The notes beneath the pieces were generated by a model. That model ran no database searches. It was not told the origin of the DNA and was given only the letters and a program-made list of their open reading frames with translations. A stretch of 18,535 bases of DNA from NCBI GenBank assembly GCA_041663485.1, contig JBAYMO010000026.1:1-18535 (forward strand), in the 5' to 3' direction. Below are positions 5,004-12,073 of this stretch, piece by piece. Every line of letters starts with the position of its first letter. The first letter of the stretch is position 1. The stretch comes from 02-FULL-45-11b sp041663485 (lineage in GTDB: Bacteria > Patescibacteriota > Patescibacteriia > Buchananbacterales > UBA6539). Position numbers and translations under genes: made by a program.

Positions 5004-5450
5004 ATGAAGCATATTCATTTAGAAAATTCATGGATAATAAACGCTCCTCTTGAAAAGGTTTTTGACATCATTACTGATTTTGAAAACCTACCAAAAAATT
5101 TTCCTAAAGTTGCCGAGTCGGTCGTTATTACGAAACGAGAAGGTAATAATTTAGAAATTGACGCTCAGGTAAAATCTTTTGGTGCGACTTTTCCTGTTAA
5201 AATGAAAACCAAAATTCTCCCACAAAAAGGTTTCATTTCTGATAATCAAAGTTCAAGTTTCGGTACATCAGGACACGAGGAACTTTTATTGGAAAATGTA
5301 GGGGGTGGCACAAAAATCAATTATATCTACGAGGTTGATATTCATAAAAAATGGTTGCGAATTATGGCCAAGCCACTGATTGGTTGGTTTGCCATGAAAG
5401 CCTGGGAAAAAGCGGTTGTAAATAATTTAAGAAAAATTTTAGAAAAATAG
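5004..5450 (+). CDS. SRPBCC-superfamily protein (cyclase/dehydrase, coenzyme Q-binding type)
   Basis: The 148-aa protein has the layout of a START/SRPBCC hydrophobic-ligand-binding fold. An N-terminal strand (SWIINAPLEKVFDIITDFENLPKN cut at about residue 33) is followed by alternating strands (VVITKREGNNLEIDAQVKSF, then MKTKILPQKGF), a GGTKINYIYEVD strand and a long C-terminal amphipathic helix (WFAMKAWEKAVVNNLRKILEK). Members bind lipids, quinones or polyketides, or act as aromatase/cyclases; no ligand can be assigned. It is the first full gene right of the array, with no attC behind it, so probably chromosomal. The next gene starts 47 nt downstream and may be co-transcribed. Confidence 0.7.
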   Translation: MKHIHLENSWIINAPLEKVFDIITDFENLPKNFPKVAESVVITKREGNNLEIDAQVKSFGATFPVKMKTKILPQKGFISDNQSSSFGTSGHEELLLENVGGGTKINYIYEVDIHKKWLRIMAKPLIGWFAMKAWEKAVVNNLRKILEK

Positions 5451-5497
5451 AGTGGTTAAATTTGAGTAAAAATTTGCATTTAATAATACCCCCCCCT

Positions 5498-5932
5498 ATG
5501 AAAATCGTAATTTGCGGCAGTATTGAATTTACGCCAAAGATAAAAGAGGTGGCCGATATACTAAACGAACGTGGTTATGAGGTTGATATCCCTTTAACCA
5601 GTCAACGCATAATTAATGGCGAACTTACGTTAGAAGAATTTAAAAAAGAAAAAAAACAAAATGGCGATGGCGCCTCTCGTAAAATCAAAGATAACGTGAT
5701 TAAACGTCATTACGATTTGATTAATACTGCTGATGCTATTCTTGTTTTAAATCTTGAAAAAAATGGCGCCGCCAACTACATTGGTGGAAACACTTTTTTG
5801 GAAATGGGATTTGCTTACGTTCTAAGTAAGCAAATTTATTTGTATAATAATATTCCAGATACTTCATACACTGATGAAATCGTAGCCATGCAACCCATTA
5901 TCCTAAACGGTGATTTAGAAAAAATTAAATAA
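5498..5932 (+). CDS. Nucleoside 2-deoxyribosyltransferase-like protein
   Basis: The 144-aa protein begins MKIVICGSIEF, the first strand and loop of a Rossmann-like nucleoside 2-deoxyribosyltransferase/DUF4406-type fold. KRHYDLINTADAILVLNLEKNG (about 75-96) and NYIGGNTFLEMGFAYVL follow; the latter's Gly-rich stretch and Glu fit the catalytic region of this family. Such enzymes move or hydrolyse deoxyribose in nucleotide salvage, but smaller relatives have unknown roles. The start at 5498 (ATG after a C-rich run) is chosen over an upstream TTG at 5462, which would add 12 residues unlike the family. It sits between an SRPBCC gene and a HIT gene, all on the plus strand. Confidence 0.6.
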   Translation: MKIVICGSIEFTPKIKEVADILNERGYEVDIPLTSQRIINGELTLEEFKKEKKQNGDGASRKIKDNVIKRHYDLINTADAILVLNLEKNGAANYIGGNTFLEMGFAYVLSKQIYLYNNIPDTSYTDEIVAMQPIILNGDLEKIK

Positions 5933-5973
5933 AAAAGTAAAATTATTATCATTAATATTTCGATAAATTAAAT

Positions 5974-6384
5974 ATGGAGTTTGATAAACTAAAAATATTG
6001 GATGGAAACTTTTGGGATGTGTTTCTTCATCAAGACCAAACAGCTCTCGGCAGATTATATTTTTGGTATAAAAAAGGCGAAACAAACGATTTATTAGACG
6101 CACCCAAAGAGGCACTAACTGAATTCTATGACTTGGCTGGCAGAATAAAATCGGCTCTAGCGGCGGCTTTTCAGCCAGATTTATATAATTACTTATCCCT
6201 AAATAATGTGACCAGCCATTTGCATGTTCACCTGATTCCTCGTTATTCTAAAGAAATTGAGTTGTTTGGCTTAGTGTTTGATGATAATTCTTTTGGTAAA
6301 GATTACCAACGCAACTCTGATTTTGTAGTTAATGAAGAAATACTGATTAAAATAAAAGAAAAAATTAAAGATAACTTAAAATAA
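5974..6384 (+). CDS. HIT-family nucleotide-binding protein
   Basis: The 136-aa protein carries the histidine triad SHLHVHLIPRY (His82, His84, His86), the nucleophile region of HIT hydrolases/transferases, which act on nucleoside phosphoramidates or dinucleoside polyphosphates. Upstream, QTALGRLYFWYKKGE and EFYDLAGRIKSALAAAF fit the preceding strands and helix. The triad is complete, so activity is likely, but the substrate is not readable. Together with the deoxyribosyltransferase-like gene it may form a small nucleotide-metabolism cluster. No Shine-Dalgarno is evident; the ATG lies in an AT-rich context (AATTAAATATGG). Confidence 0.75.
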   Translation: MEFDKLKILDGNFWDVFLHQDQTALGRLYFWYKKGETNDLLDAPKEALTEFYDLAGRIKSALAAAFQPDLYNYLSLNNVTSHLHVHLIPRYSKEIELFGLVFDDNSFGKDYQRNSDFVVNEEILIKIKEKIKDNLK

Positions 6385-6551
6385 CACTTCCTTGTCTAAT
6401 CTTCTTAATCTGCTGAAATCACGCTGCGTTTTTTCTGCTTAAGTTTTTCCCCTCTTATTTACTGACATGTAAAAAGAAAGACCAGCCAAACGAAGGCAAA
6501 ATTCGCGAGTGCTATTGGGTTTTCGACGAATTAATAAAATGATAATAAATT
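6385..6551. other. Intergenic stretch with a possible coding remnant
   Basis: There is no complete gene. A plus-strand open frame at 6417-6542 without ATG ends CKKKDQPNEGKIRECYW and a few more residues before TGA. This half looks protein-like and could be the 3' end of a lost gene. No attC, promoter or repeat is seen. Confidence 0.2.
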
Positions 6552-6583
6552 AAAAAACCGCCTCAGCTTTCGCATATTGGCGG
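6552..6583 (-). terminator. Terminator of the minus-strand Cys-rich gene
   Basis: On the minus strand CCGCC (6579-6583) pairs with GGCGG (6558-6562) around a loop that can fold further (GC/GC), followed by a run of six T (6552-6557). Confidence 0.65.
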
Positions 6584-6609
6584 CAACCGACAGGGTTAGT
6601 CCCGGGCAA

Positions 6610-6864
6610 TCACGAATCGACGAATTCTATCACTTTTGTCGAATAGTGGACCTCTCCATCATCGCCCAAATAACCATCGCCCAATTCGTGTATATGAAGG
6701 TTTGCGCCATCTTCGGCGTAAAGCAGTTTGCACTCGTCACAGGCAAAAAACTTTTCTTTCGGGGAAGCCGGATCGTCCGCGTCTTCCTGCAACACGATTA
6801 AGCGACCCTTCCGCCCGCCGTAATGGCCAGTACAACCTTTTACCAAACACCCGGTTTTTCTCAT
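6610..6864 (-). CDS. Cys-rich, probably zinc-binding small protein, 84 aa
   Basis: No family recognised. Cys6 and Cys11 (MRKTGCLVKGCTGHYGG) and a C-x-x-C (ACDECKLLY) make a likely zinc site. A His-containing stretch (NLHIHELGDGYLGDDGEVHY) follows. The start at 6864 is chosen because AAGAGGAGATG gives a Shine-Dalgarno and a TTGACA-17-TAATTT promoter sits at 6920-6948; the open frame upstream of it does not look coding. A terminator follows the stop. Like the genes at 3075 and 16500 it is a single-gene unit on the minus strand, GC-richer than its neighbours, inserted between plus-strand genes. Confidence 0.65.
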   Translation of the reverse strand: MRKTGCLVKGCTGHYGGRKGRLIVLQEDADDPASPKEKFFACDECKLLYAEDGANLHIHELGDGYLGDDGEVHYSTKVIEFVDS

Positions 6865-6919
6865 TGCACATCTCCTCTTGGCTAAAAGAACAGAGTTGAA
6901 AACACAAAACACCTCTAAT

Positions 6920-6948
6920 AAATTAGTACTATTAGCTAATCTTGTCAA
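6920..6948 (-). promoter_or_regulatory. Promoter of the minus-strand Cys-rich gene
   Basis: On the minus strand TTGACA (6943-6948), 17 nt, TAATTT (6920-6925). The -35 is perfect and the -10 is moderate. Confidence 0.55.
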
Positions 6949-6979
6949 TAGCCAAATATAATTAAATAAATAGAAAGTT

Positions 6980-7306
6980 ATGTCAGCAAAAATATTATTC
7001 TGGCTATTTACACTGATCGGGGCCGGCCTGGAAATCACCGGCGATATCTTTTTTAAAAAATGGGTAATTGAAAATAAACCATTTTTAGTCTGGATGGGTT
7101 TTATAGTCTATCTAATCGCCACTGTATTTTGGGCCATATCATTAAAATATGAAATGTTGTCAAAAGCTATTTCCATTTTTACGATTTTGAATTTAGTTAT
7201 CGTTTCTTTGGTTGGGGTATTAATTTTTAAAGAAAACATTTCCCTACTCAGCAAAATTGGCATTATTTTGGGCGTAATCAGCATTATACTTATACAGCGG
7301 GGTTAA
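6980..7306 (+). CDS. SMR/EamA-type small membrane transporter, 108 aa
   Basis: Four hydrophobic segments (about residues 4-22, 35-52, 60-82 and 88-106) and a length near 105 aa match the small multidrug resistance fold, which works as a dimer exchanging protons for cations. Glu18 in the first helix (GAGLEITGDIFFKKW) is at the position of the essential SMR glutamate. FKENISLLSKIGIILGV near the end matches the family's F-x-E...G-I-x-L-I-x-x-G-V pattern. Drug efflux, metabolite export and a role as one EamA half are all possible. No Shine-Dalgarno is seen. Its start lies 32 nt from the -35 box of the divergent gene. Confidence 0.7.
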   Translation: MSAKILFWLFTLIGAGLEITGDIFFKKWVIENKPFLVWMGFIVYLIATVFWAISLKYEMLSKAISIFTILNLVIVSLVGVLIFKENISLLSKIGIILGVISIILIQRG

Positions 7307-7375
7307 TTATACTGCATATCAAAAGAATTTTTTATTTTTAGTCAAAATTTTACCCAGGCGCGATTAAACAAGAAT

Positions 7376-7948
7376 ATGAAATCAACGAGTCAAAACCAAA
7401 CTTTTGACAAAATTTCTTATCAAAACGCAAATATTTCTCAGCAGGAATTTTTTAATTGCACATTTGTAAAATGTGATTTCACCGGCAGTAAATTTTTTAA
7501 TGTTTCATTTATTGACTGCAATTTTACGGATTGCAACTTATCGAATGTTAAAATTGATAATTGCGGTTTTTTAAAAGTTAAGTTTGAAAATTGCAAGATT
7601 ATAGGCGTGAGTTTTTCCCAGATTAAAACTTTGCTTATCGACTGGTCGTTTAACCGGTGTTTAATTGAACTTTGTGATTTTAGCAATTTAAAAATGTCGC
7701 AAACAAATTTTTTGGCTTGCACAATCAAAGAAACAGATTTTATTCACACTGATTTAAGCCGATCGGATTTTTCCGGCTCGGATTTGGAAAAAAGCCGGTT
7801 CCAAAATTCAATTTTAGAAAAAGTTAATTTCTCTGAGGCAAAAAATTACTACATTGATTTGACCCAGAATAAAATCAAAGGCGCGGAATTTTCTTACCCC
7901 GGAGTTTTATCATTACTGAAGACTTTTGACATTACCGTGAAGTACTAA
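7376..7948 (+). CDS. Pentapeptide-repeat protein (Qnr/McbG-like type), second copy
   Basis: The 190-aa protein is built from pentapeptides with a central Phe or Leu (DFTGSKFFNVSFIDCNFTDC, then CNLSNVKIDN). It has the same C-terminal cap as the cassette copy at 3497 (NYYIDLTQNKIKGAEFSYPGVLSLLKTFDI). The two align end to end without large gaps, about 57% identical over the last ~130 residues by eye. Unlike the cassette copy it is not flanked by inverted repeats or attC sites, so it looks chromosomal. It may protect topoisomerase, as some relatives do, but this is not shown. No Shine-Dalgarno is seen. Confidence 0.85.
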   Translation: MKSTSQNQTFDKISYQNANISQQEFFNCTFVKCDFTGSKFFNVSFIDCNFTDCNLSNVKIDNCGFLKVKFENCKIIGVSFSQIKTLLIDWSFNRCLIELCDFSNLKMSQTNFLACTIKETDFIHTDLSRSDFSGSDLEKSRFQNSILEKVNFSEAKNYYIDLTQNKIKGAEFSYPGVLSLLKTFDITVKY

Positions 7949-8007
7949 ACTCAAAATTCGTATAATTTTCAATAAATTAACCGGGGGTTTACATTTTCTT
8001 AGATTAG

Positions 8008-8048
8008 GGTTAAGATATAGCACTGGCCAATTTGGCCATATTTTAACC
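8008..8048 (+). promoter_or_regulatory. Strong nested hairpin in the leader of the gene at 8083
   Basis: GGTTAAGATAT (8008-8018) pairs with ATATTTTAACC (8038-8048, one G-T type change), enclosing an inner TGGCCAA/TTGGCCA stem (8024-8030 with 8032-8038). No T-run follows, so it is not a usual terminator. It ends 34 nt before the ATG. Confidence 0.4.
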
Positions 8049-8082
8049 ATAAAATTACTGCCTTCCCCCTTTGCTAAATTAT

Positions 8083-8529
8083 ATGAATGAAAATAAATTT
8101 GAATCAGAATTTTTTAAAACGCCTGAACCTCCGACGCCAAAAGCGGCGGAATATTTAGCGATTAATCATGAATATTTAAAAGATATCTATCCGCTTCACT
8201 GCGCGACGGTTGCCGAAGAAGTAGCCAAACTTATTTTTGAGGATGGCCACACGCCCCAGATTGAAATGGTTTATCAGGAGACAAAAAATGAAGATGGCAG
8301 CGTAAAACCCAAAGGTTTTTTGCCAAAAATATACCAGGGAAAAATCGAACCGTGGTTTAGCCACCTGGTTTGCTGCACGCAGAACTTAGCCTTTGATCCG
8401 ATTATCGGCCAGCCGGTACCTAAAGACGACTACACTAAGTTGGCTTTTGGCGAAGACATAAACATGGAAGTCCAAATTTTTCCTGATGAGCTGAAGAATA
8501 ATTTAGGGATTGTGGACAACTATGGATAA
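8083..8529 (+). CDS. Uncharacterised protein with a Cys-His-Asp pattern, 148 aa
   Basis: No family assigned. The order Cys (about residue 43, HCATVAEEVAKLI at the head of a helix), His (about 108, EPWFSHLVCC at a strand) and Asp (about 118, AFDPIIGQPV) resembles papain-like or transglutaminase-like catalytic layouts, in which the Cys opens a helix and the His and Asp follow on strands. This is inference from spacing only. The ATG at 8083 is preferred over a TTG four codons upstream. There is no signal peptide. The nested hairpin at 8008-8048 lies in its leader, and a bidirectional terminator at 8551-8584 separates it from convergent pnp. Confidence 0.5.
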   Translation: MNENKFESEFFKTPEPPTPKAAEYLAINHEYLKDIYPLHCATVAEEVAKLIFEDGHTPQIEMVYQETKNEDGSVKPKGFLPKIYQGKIEPWFSHLVCCTQNLAFDPIIGQPVPKDDYTKLAFGEDINMEVQIFPDELKNNLGIVDNYG

Positions 8530-8550
8530 ATTCCACGGACATAATACTTA

Positions 8551-8584
8551 AAAAAATACTCCCAAAGTTTTGGGAGCATTTTTT
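8551..8584. terminator. Bidirectional terminator between the gene at 8083 and pnp
   Basis: CTCCCAAA (8559-8566) pairs with TTTGGGAG (8569-8576), with an A-run before and a T-run after. It therefore serves both the plus-strand gene and pnp on the minus strand. Confidence 0.75.
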
Positions 8585-8601
8585 ATACTGAAAATATTAT
8601 T

Positions 8602-10794
8602 CTAGAATCTCTTTCTCATTGGCCGTCTAGCTGGTCGGGCATGATCACTTTCCACCCAACCTTCCGGCTTGGGCAATAAATCTTTTATGGATAAATTAAC
8701 CCGACCCTTTTCATCAATACCAACCACTTTAACTTTAACCTCGTCGCCGATATTAACCACGTCAGTTACCTTATTGACGCGATTATAGGCTAACTCAGAA
8801 ATATGAACCATACCTTCTTGACCGGGCAAAAATTCAACCATCGCGCCGAAATCAAATAGGCGACTGACTTTACCGTCGTAAACTTCGCCTACGGCCGCGA
8901 CTTTGACAATATTTTTAATCCATTCCACGGCTTTGGCGCCGCCGGCTTCATCGGTAGAAGTAACCATCACCGTGCCGTCTTGTTCAATGTCAATTTGCAC
9001 GCCAGTCTCTTCAATAATTTTATTAATGACTTTACCGCCGGGACCGATGACATCACGAATCTTATCAATATCAATTTTGAAAGAAATAATTCTCGGAGCA
9101 AAAGTCGATAATTCAGCTCGAGGCACGGCAATTGCTTGATCCATGACATCCAAAATTTCTACTCTGGCTTTTAGACCTTGTTCCAAAGTCTTTTTAACTA
9201 CCTCCATGGGCAAGCCTTTAGTTTTGGTATCAAGCTGAATCGCGGTAATACCTTGGCGAGTGCCGGCGATTTTAAAATCCATACCGCCTTTGCCGTCTTC
9301 CATATCCTGCAAATCGGTAATGACTTTGAAGAGACCTTTTTCTTCATCGGAAGCCACGCCCATGGCAATACCGGCTACCGGTTTTTTAATCGGTACGCCC
9401 GCGTCCATTAAAGCTAAGGTTGAACCACAAGTTGAACCCATCGAAGACGAACCATTGGAACCTAAAACTTCCGAGACGACGCGAATGGTATACGGGAATT
9501 CTTCTTTGGAAGGAATCATGGGCTTTAAGGCTTTTTCCGCTAAAGCACCGTGGCCGATCTCGCGGCGACCCGGAGAACCAATACGGCCAGTTTCGCCGAC
9601 TGAATATGGAGGGAAATTATAATGATGCATGTAGCGCTTCTTGCCGGTTTCTTCCATTCCGTCTAAAAATTGTTCGTCGCCGGGCGCGCCCAAAGTAACA
9701 ATGGATAGAACCTGAGTCTCGCCGCGATTAAATAAGCCGGAACCGTGAGTGCGGGGCAAAAGGCTGACGCTGGCCGAAAGCGGCCGAATTTCGGTCAATT
9801 TGCGGCCGTCGACGCGTTTATCATCTTCTAAAATCGCACGGGTTATTTCTTTTTCCACAAACTCATTGAATAAGGGCAAAGCCTTTTTGCAACGATCTTT
9901 GCCAATATTATTTTCTTTCAAATACTTAACCATATTTTCTTTGGCAATGGCCAAAGCGTTCTGACGAGATTCTTTGGTTAATAAATTTTTATCAAACAAA
10001 ATTTGAGGAATATTCTCCTTAATCCACTGGCTGGCTTTCTCGGCCAATTCTTTCATTGATTCCGGAGTTTCTTCTTCACCTTCAACAACCTTGGCCGCGG
10101 GCATCACCTTGGGCAAACCCACCGCTGCCACCACTTCATTAATAAATTTGACCAAATGACTGATATGTTTGGTGGAAAAATCAATGGCCTGATAAACCGT
10201 ATCTTCGCTGGCTTCATTGGCGCCCGCTTCAATCATTAAGACCTTATTATTCATACCGGCGACAATCAAATCCAATTCGCTTTTTTCGCGAGCGGAAAAA
10301 GTCGGGTTCAACACCCATTCGCCGTTAATTTGACCCACGCGTAAACCGGCCAAAGGTCCGGCCCAGGGAATATCGGAAATGGCTAGAGCGGCCGAGGCGG
10401 CCACGATCGCAATGGCATCAGCGTCATTTTCCTGATCATACGATAAGACCGTAATGACTACTTGAATTTCATTTTTAATGTCTTTGGCAAATAGCGGGCG
10501 AATGCAGCGATCAACCAATCTGGCGGTTAAAACCGCTTCATCGGTCGGCCGACCCTCACGCTTAATCCAGCGACTGCCTTTAATTTTACCGGCGGCGTAT
10601 AAGCGTTCTTCGTATTCCACGGATAAGGGAAAAAAATCCACGCCTTCGCGGATATTACCCATAACCGCCGTAGCCAAAACCACCGTGTCGCCATAACGCA
10701 CGGTGCAGGAACCGTTGGCCTGCTGAGCCAATTCTCCGGTTTCAATAATCAGTTTTTTTCCGGCAAAGTCGGTTTCAAAAACTTGCTTTTCCAT
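8602..10794 (-). CDS. pnp: Polyribonucleotide nucleotidyltransferase (PNPase)
   Basis: The 730-aa protein is the phosphorolytic 3'-5' exoribonuclease of RNA decay, working as a trimer in the cytosol. Domain order is complete: first RNase PH domain (about 1-210, with YGDTVVLATAVMG), an all-helical linker, second RNase PH domain (about 310-545, DDKRVDGRKLTEIRPLS, FNRGETQVLSIVTLG and GGMDFKIAGTRQGITAIQLD with the catalytic acidic residues), KH domain (VIGPGGKVINKIIEETG) and S1 domain (GKVSRLFDFGAMVEFLPGQE to GRVNLSIKDLL). The start at 10794 follows an AAAGGA Shine-Dalgarno; a frame extension of five codons upstream is unlikely. It is third in the rpsO - NYN - pnp block, the usual rpsO-pnp neighbourhood with one gene inserted. 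Confidence 0.97.
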   Translation of the reverse strand: MEKQVFETDFAGKKLIIETGELAQQANGSCTVRYGDTVVLATAVMGNIREGVDFFPLSVEYEERLYAAGKIKGSRWIKREGRPTDEAVLTARLVDRCIRPLFAKDIKNEIQVVITVLSYDQENDADAIAIVAASAALAISDIPWAGPLAGLRVGQINGEWVLNPTFSAREKSELDLIVAGMNNKVLMIEAGANEASEDTVYQAIDFSTKHISHLVKFINEVVAAVGLPKVMPAAKVVEGEEETPESMKELAEKASQWIKENIPQILFDKNLLTKESRQNALAIAKENMVKYLKENNIGKDRCKKALPLFNEFVEKEITRAILEDDKRVDGRKLTEIRPLSASVSLLPRTHGSGLFNRGETQVLSIVTLGAPGDEQFLDGMEETGKKRYMHHYNFPPYSVGETGRIGSPGRREIGHGALAEKALKPMIPSKEEFPYTIRVVSEVLGSNGSSSMGSTCGSTLALMDAGVPIKKPVAGIAMGVASDEEKGLFKVITDLQDMEDGKGGMDFKIAGTRQGITAIQLDTKTKGLPMEVVKKTLEQGLKARVEILDVMDQAIAVPRAELSTFAPRIISFKIDIDKIRDVIGPGGKVINKIIEETGVQIDIEQDGTVMVTSTDEAGGAKAVEWIKNIVKVAAVGEVYDGKVSRLFDFGAMVEFLPGQEGMVHISELAYNRVNKVTDVVNIGDEVKVKVVGIDEKGRVNLSIKDLLPKPEGWVESDHARPARRPMRKRF

Positions 10795-10913
10795 AATTAA
10801 TCCTTTCAACTGTTTGCCGGATCACGTTACTAGTATTTATCCAAATGCGAAATTTCATATTTGAATAGCTACTAACAACGCTTGATGGGCAAACCAGTTT
10901 TATTTGTTAAACT

Positions 10914-10943
10914 TTTCTCCCCAGGCACTGGCCCGGGGAGAAA
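10914..10943. promoter_or_regulatory. GC-rich hairpin between the NYN gene and pnp
   Basis: TTTCTCCCC and GGGGAGAAA form a strong stem around GGC/GCC. It lies right after the NYN stop codon in the 160-nt spacer before pnp. No clear T-run follows on the minus strand, so it may be an RNA processing or stability element rather than a full terminator. Confidence 0.45.
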
Positions 10944-10954
10944 TTTATTATCAA

Positions 10955-11506
10955 TTATTGTTTCTTTCTAAAACTCGGAAAGATTTTTGATTTACTCGGC
11001 TGGGGCGGCAAAATCAAATACCGTGATTGATCCTGACCCAAATCAATAAAGTCATCGACACTCTCGCCCAGTTTAGCGGAAGTAGTTTTGCCGAAAGCTA
11101 AAACTTCCACCTGGCAACCTTTATTTTCTTTCAAATATACGACCAGCGGTACATAATCACCGTCGCCGGAAACTAAAATTACCACGTCAAGCTTATCGGC
11201 CATTTTAATCGCATCAATTGCCAAACCCACATCCCAATCAGCTTTTTTGGCGCCACCGGCAAAAATCTGCAAATCCTTGGCCTTAACTTCAAAGCCTTGA
11301 TTGCCTAAAGCACCAAAAAACGATCTTTCTTCCTCGGACTCCGAACGAATCACATAAGCTATGGCTCTGATCAATTTACGATTGGCCACGGCCGTGCGCA
11401 GCACTTCGGAAAAATTTACTTTCGCGCCAAAAAGATTTTTGGCAGAGTGATACATATTGGAAACATCAACAAACACTCCAACGCGCTGCTCTTTGTGTTT
11501 TATCAT
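10955..11506 (-). CDS. NYN-domain (LabA/DUF88-like) protein, probable RNase
   Basis: The 183-aa protein shows the PIN-like NYN nuclease pattern: VGVFVDVSNMYHSAK (Asp14, Asn17), KKADWDVGLAIDAI (Asp92, Asp98) and VILVSGDGDYVPLV (Asp115, Asp117). These acidic residues form the metal site in this family, whose characterised members are RNases. The last ~20 residues are basic and Pro/Ser-rich. The start at 11506 follows a strong AAGGAGGAGG. It lies 21 nt after rpsO and before pnp on the same strand. An RNA-related role with PNPase is a reasonable inference from this context only. Confidence 0.8.
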   Translation of the reverse strand: MIKHKEQRVGVFVDVSNMYHSAKNLFGAKVNFSEVLRTAVANRKLIRAIAYVIRSESEEERSFFGALGNQGFEVKAKDLQIFAGGAKKADWDVGLAIDAIKMADKLDVVILVSGDGDYVPLVVYLKENKGCQVEVLAFGKTTSAKLGESVDDFIDLGQDQSRYLILPPQPSKSKIFPSFRKKQ

Positions 11507-11527
11507 ATATTCCTCCTCCTTAGATAT

Positions 11528-11887
11528 TTATTCTTTTTCCTCTTCTTCCTTTTCTTCTTCAATTTCCGGCGCCAGCAAGGCTTCTTCTAAAATTTCCGGT
11601 CGGCGTTCTTCTTCCGGTTTAATTACCTTTAATTTCAAATCTTTAACCAAAGCGTCATAAGCTTTTTGATCTTCTCTGAAAAGATAATTTAAAAGCCGCC
11701 GTCTTTCAGCAACCTTTTTTAGCAAACCACGACGAGATGAAAAATCTTTTTTGTGATCTTTCAAGTGCTTGGTTAATTCTTTAATTTCTTCGGTTAGAAT
11801 CGCGATCTGAACCTGAGAAGAACCGGTATCGGAAGCATGGGTTTTATACTTGCCGATAATCTTCTCTTTCTTTTTTTTGTCTAACAT
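11528..11887 (-). CDS. rpsO: 30S ribosomal protein S15 with acidic C-terminal tail
   Basis: Residues 1-89 are a complete S15, which binds 16S rRNA helices 20-22 early in 30S assembly. Family segments are ASDTGSSQVQIAILTEEI, LTKHLKDHKKDFSSRRGLL, VAERRRLLNYL and a final basic helix. A further ~30 residues, almost only Glu, Lys and Pro and net acidic (ending EEEKEEEEKE), extend beyond the usual 88-89 aa length. The ATG at 11887 follows an AAGGAAAGG Shine-Dalgarno placed in the loop of a leader hairpin. It is first gene of the rpsO - NYN - pnp block, driven by a consensus promoter at 11978-12006. Confidence 0.95.
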   Translation of the reverse strand: MLDKKKKEKIIGKYKTHASDTGSSQVQIAILTEEIKELTKHLKDHKKDFSSRRGLLKKVAERRRLLNYLFREDQKAYDALVKDLKLKVIKPEEERRPEILEEALLAPEIEEEKEEEEKE

Positions 11888-11889
11888 TT

Positions 11890-11919
11890 GCTTGGCCTTT
11901 CCTTAACGTTTTTCCAAGC
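11890..11919 (-). promoter_or_regulatory. rpsO leader hairpin with the Shine-Dalgarno in its loop
   Basis: GCTTGG (11914-11919 on the minus strand) pairs with CCAAGC (11890-11895), two nt before the ATG. The 18-nt loop contains the AAGGAAAGG ribosome binding site (11896-11904). S15 controls its own translation through leader RNA in several bacteria, with unrelated RNA structures, so this is a candidate operator. Confidence 0.4.
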
Positions 11920-11977
11920 CTAGTCTTTAGAATTTGGCTAAGCCGAGAACACGTTTGTTAGTTTATTAAGTAAAATT

Positions 11978-12006
11978 ATAATATCATAACTAATGGCTTC
12001 TGTCAA
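11978..12006 (-). promoter_or_regulatory. rpsO promoter
   Basis: On the minus strand TTGACA (12001-12006), 17 nt, TATTAT (11978-11983). It leaves a leader of about 80-85 nt before rpsO. Confidence 0.75.
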
Positions 12007-12018
12007 TCCTAAAATAAT

Positions 12019-12047
12019 TTGACATCATCATTAAAAAATTATAATAT
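12019..12047 (+). promoter_or_regulatory. Thioredoxin gene promoter
   Basis: TTGACA (12019-12024), 17 nt, TAATAT (12042-12047), about 20 nt before the Shine-Dalgarno and start. It lies back to back with the rpsO promoter; the two -35 boxes are 12 bp apart. Confidence 0.7.
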
Positions 12048-12073
12048 CGACTCAACCACAAGGAGAAAGTATT

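Noticed and set aside
5462..5497. Upstream TTG start for the deoxyribosyltransferase-like gene
   Set aside because: The added 12 residues cross a C-run and do not fit the family, whose members begin at the first strand as MKIVICGS does.
9260..9622. 120-aa plus-strand open frame inside pnp
   Set aside because: It is antisense to a fully conserved PNPase and is explained by the codon use of pnp.
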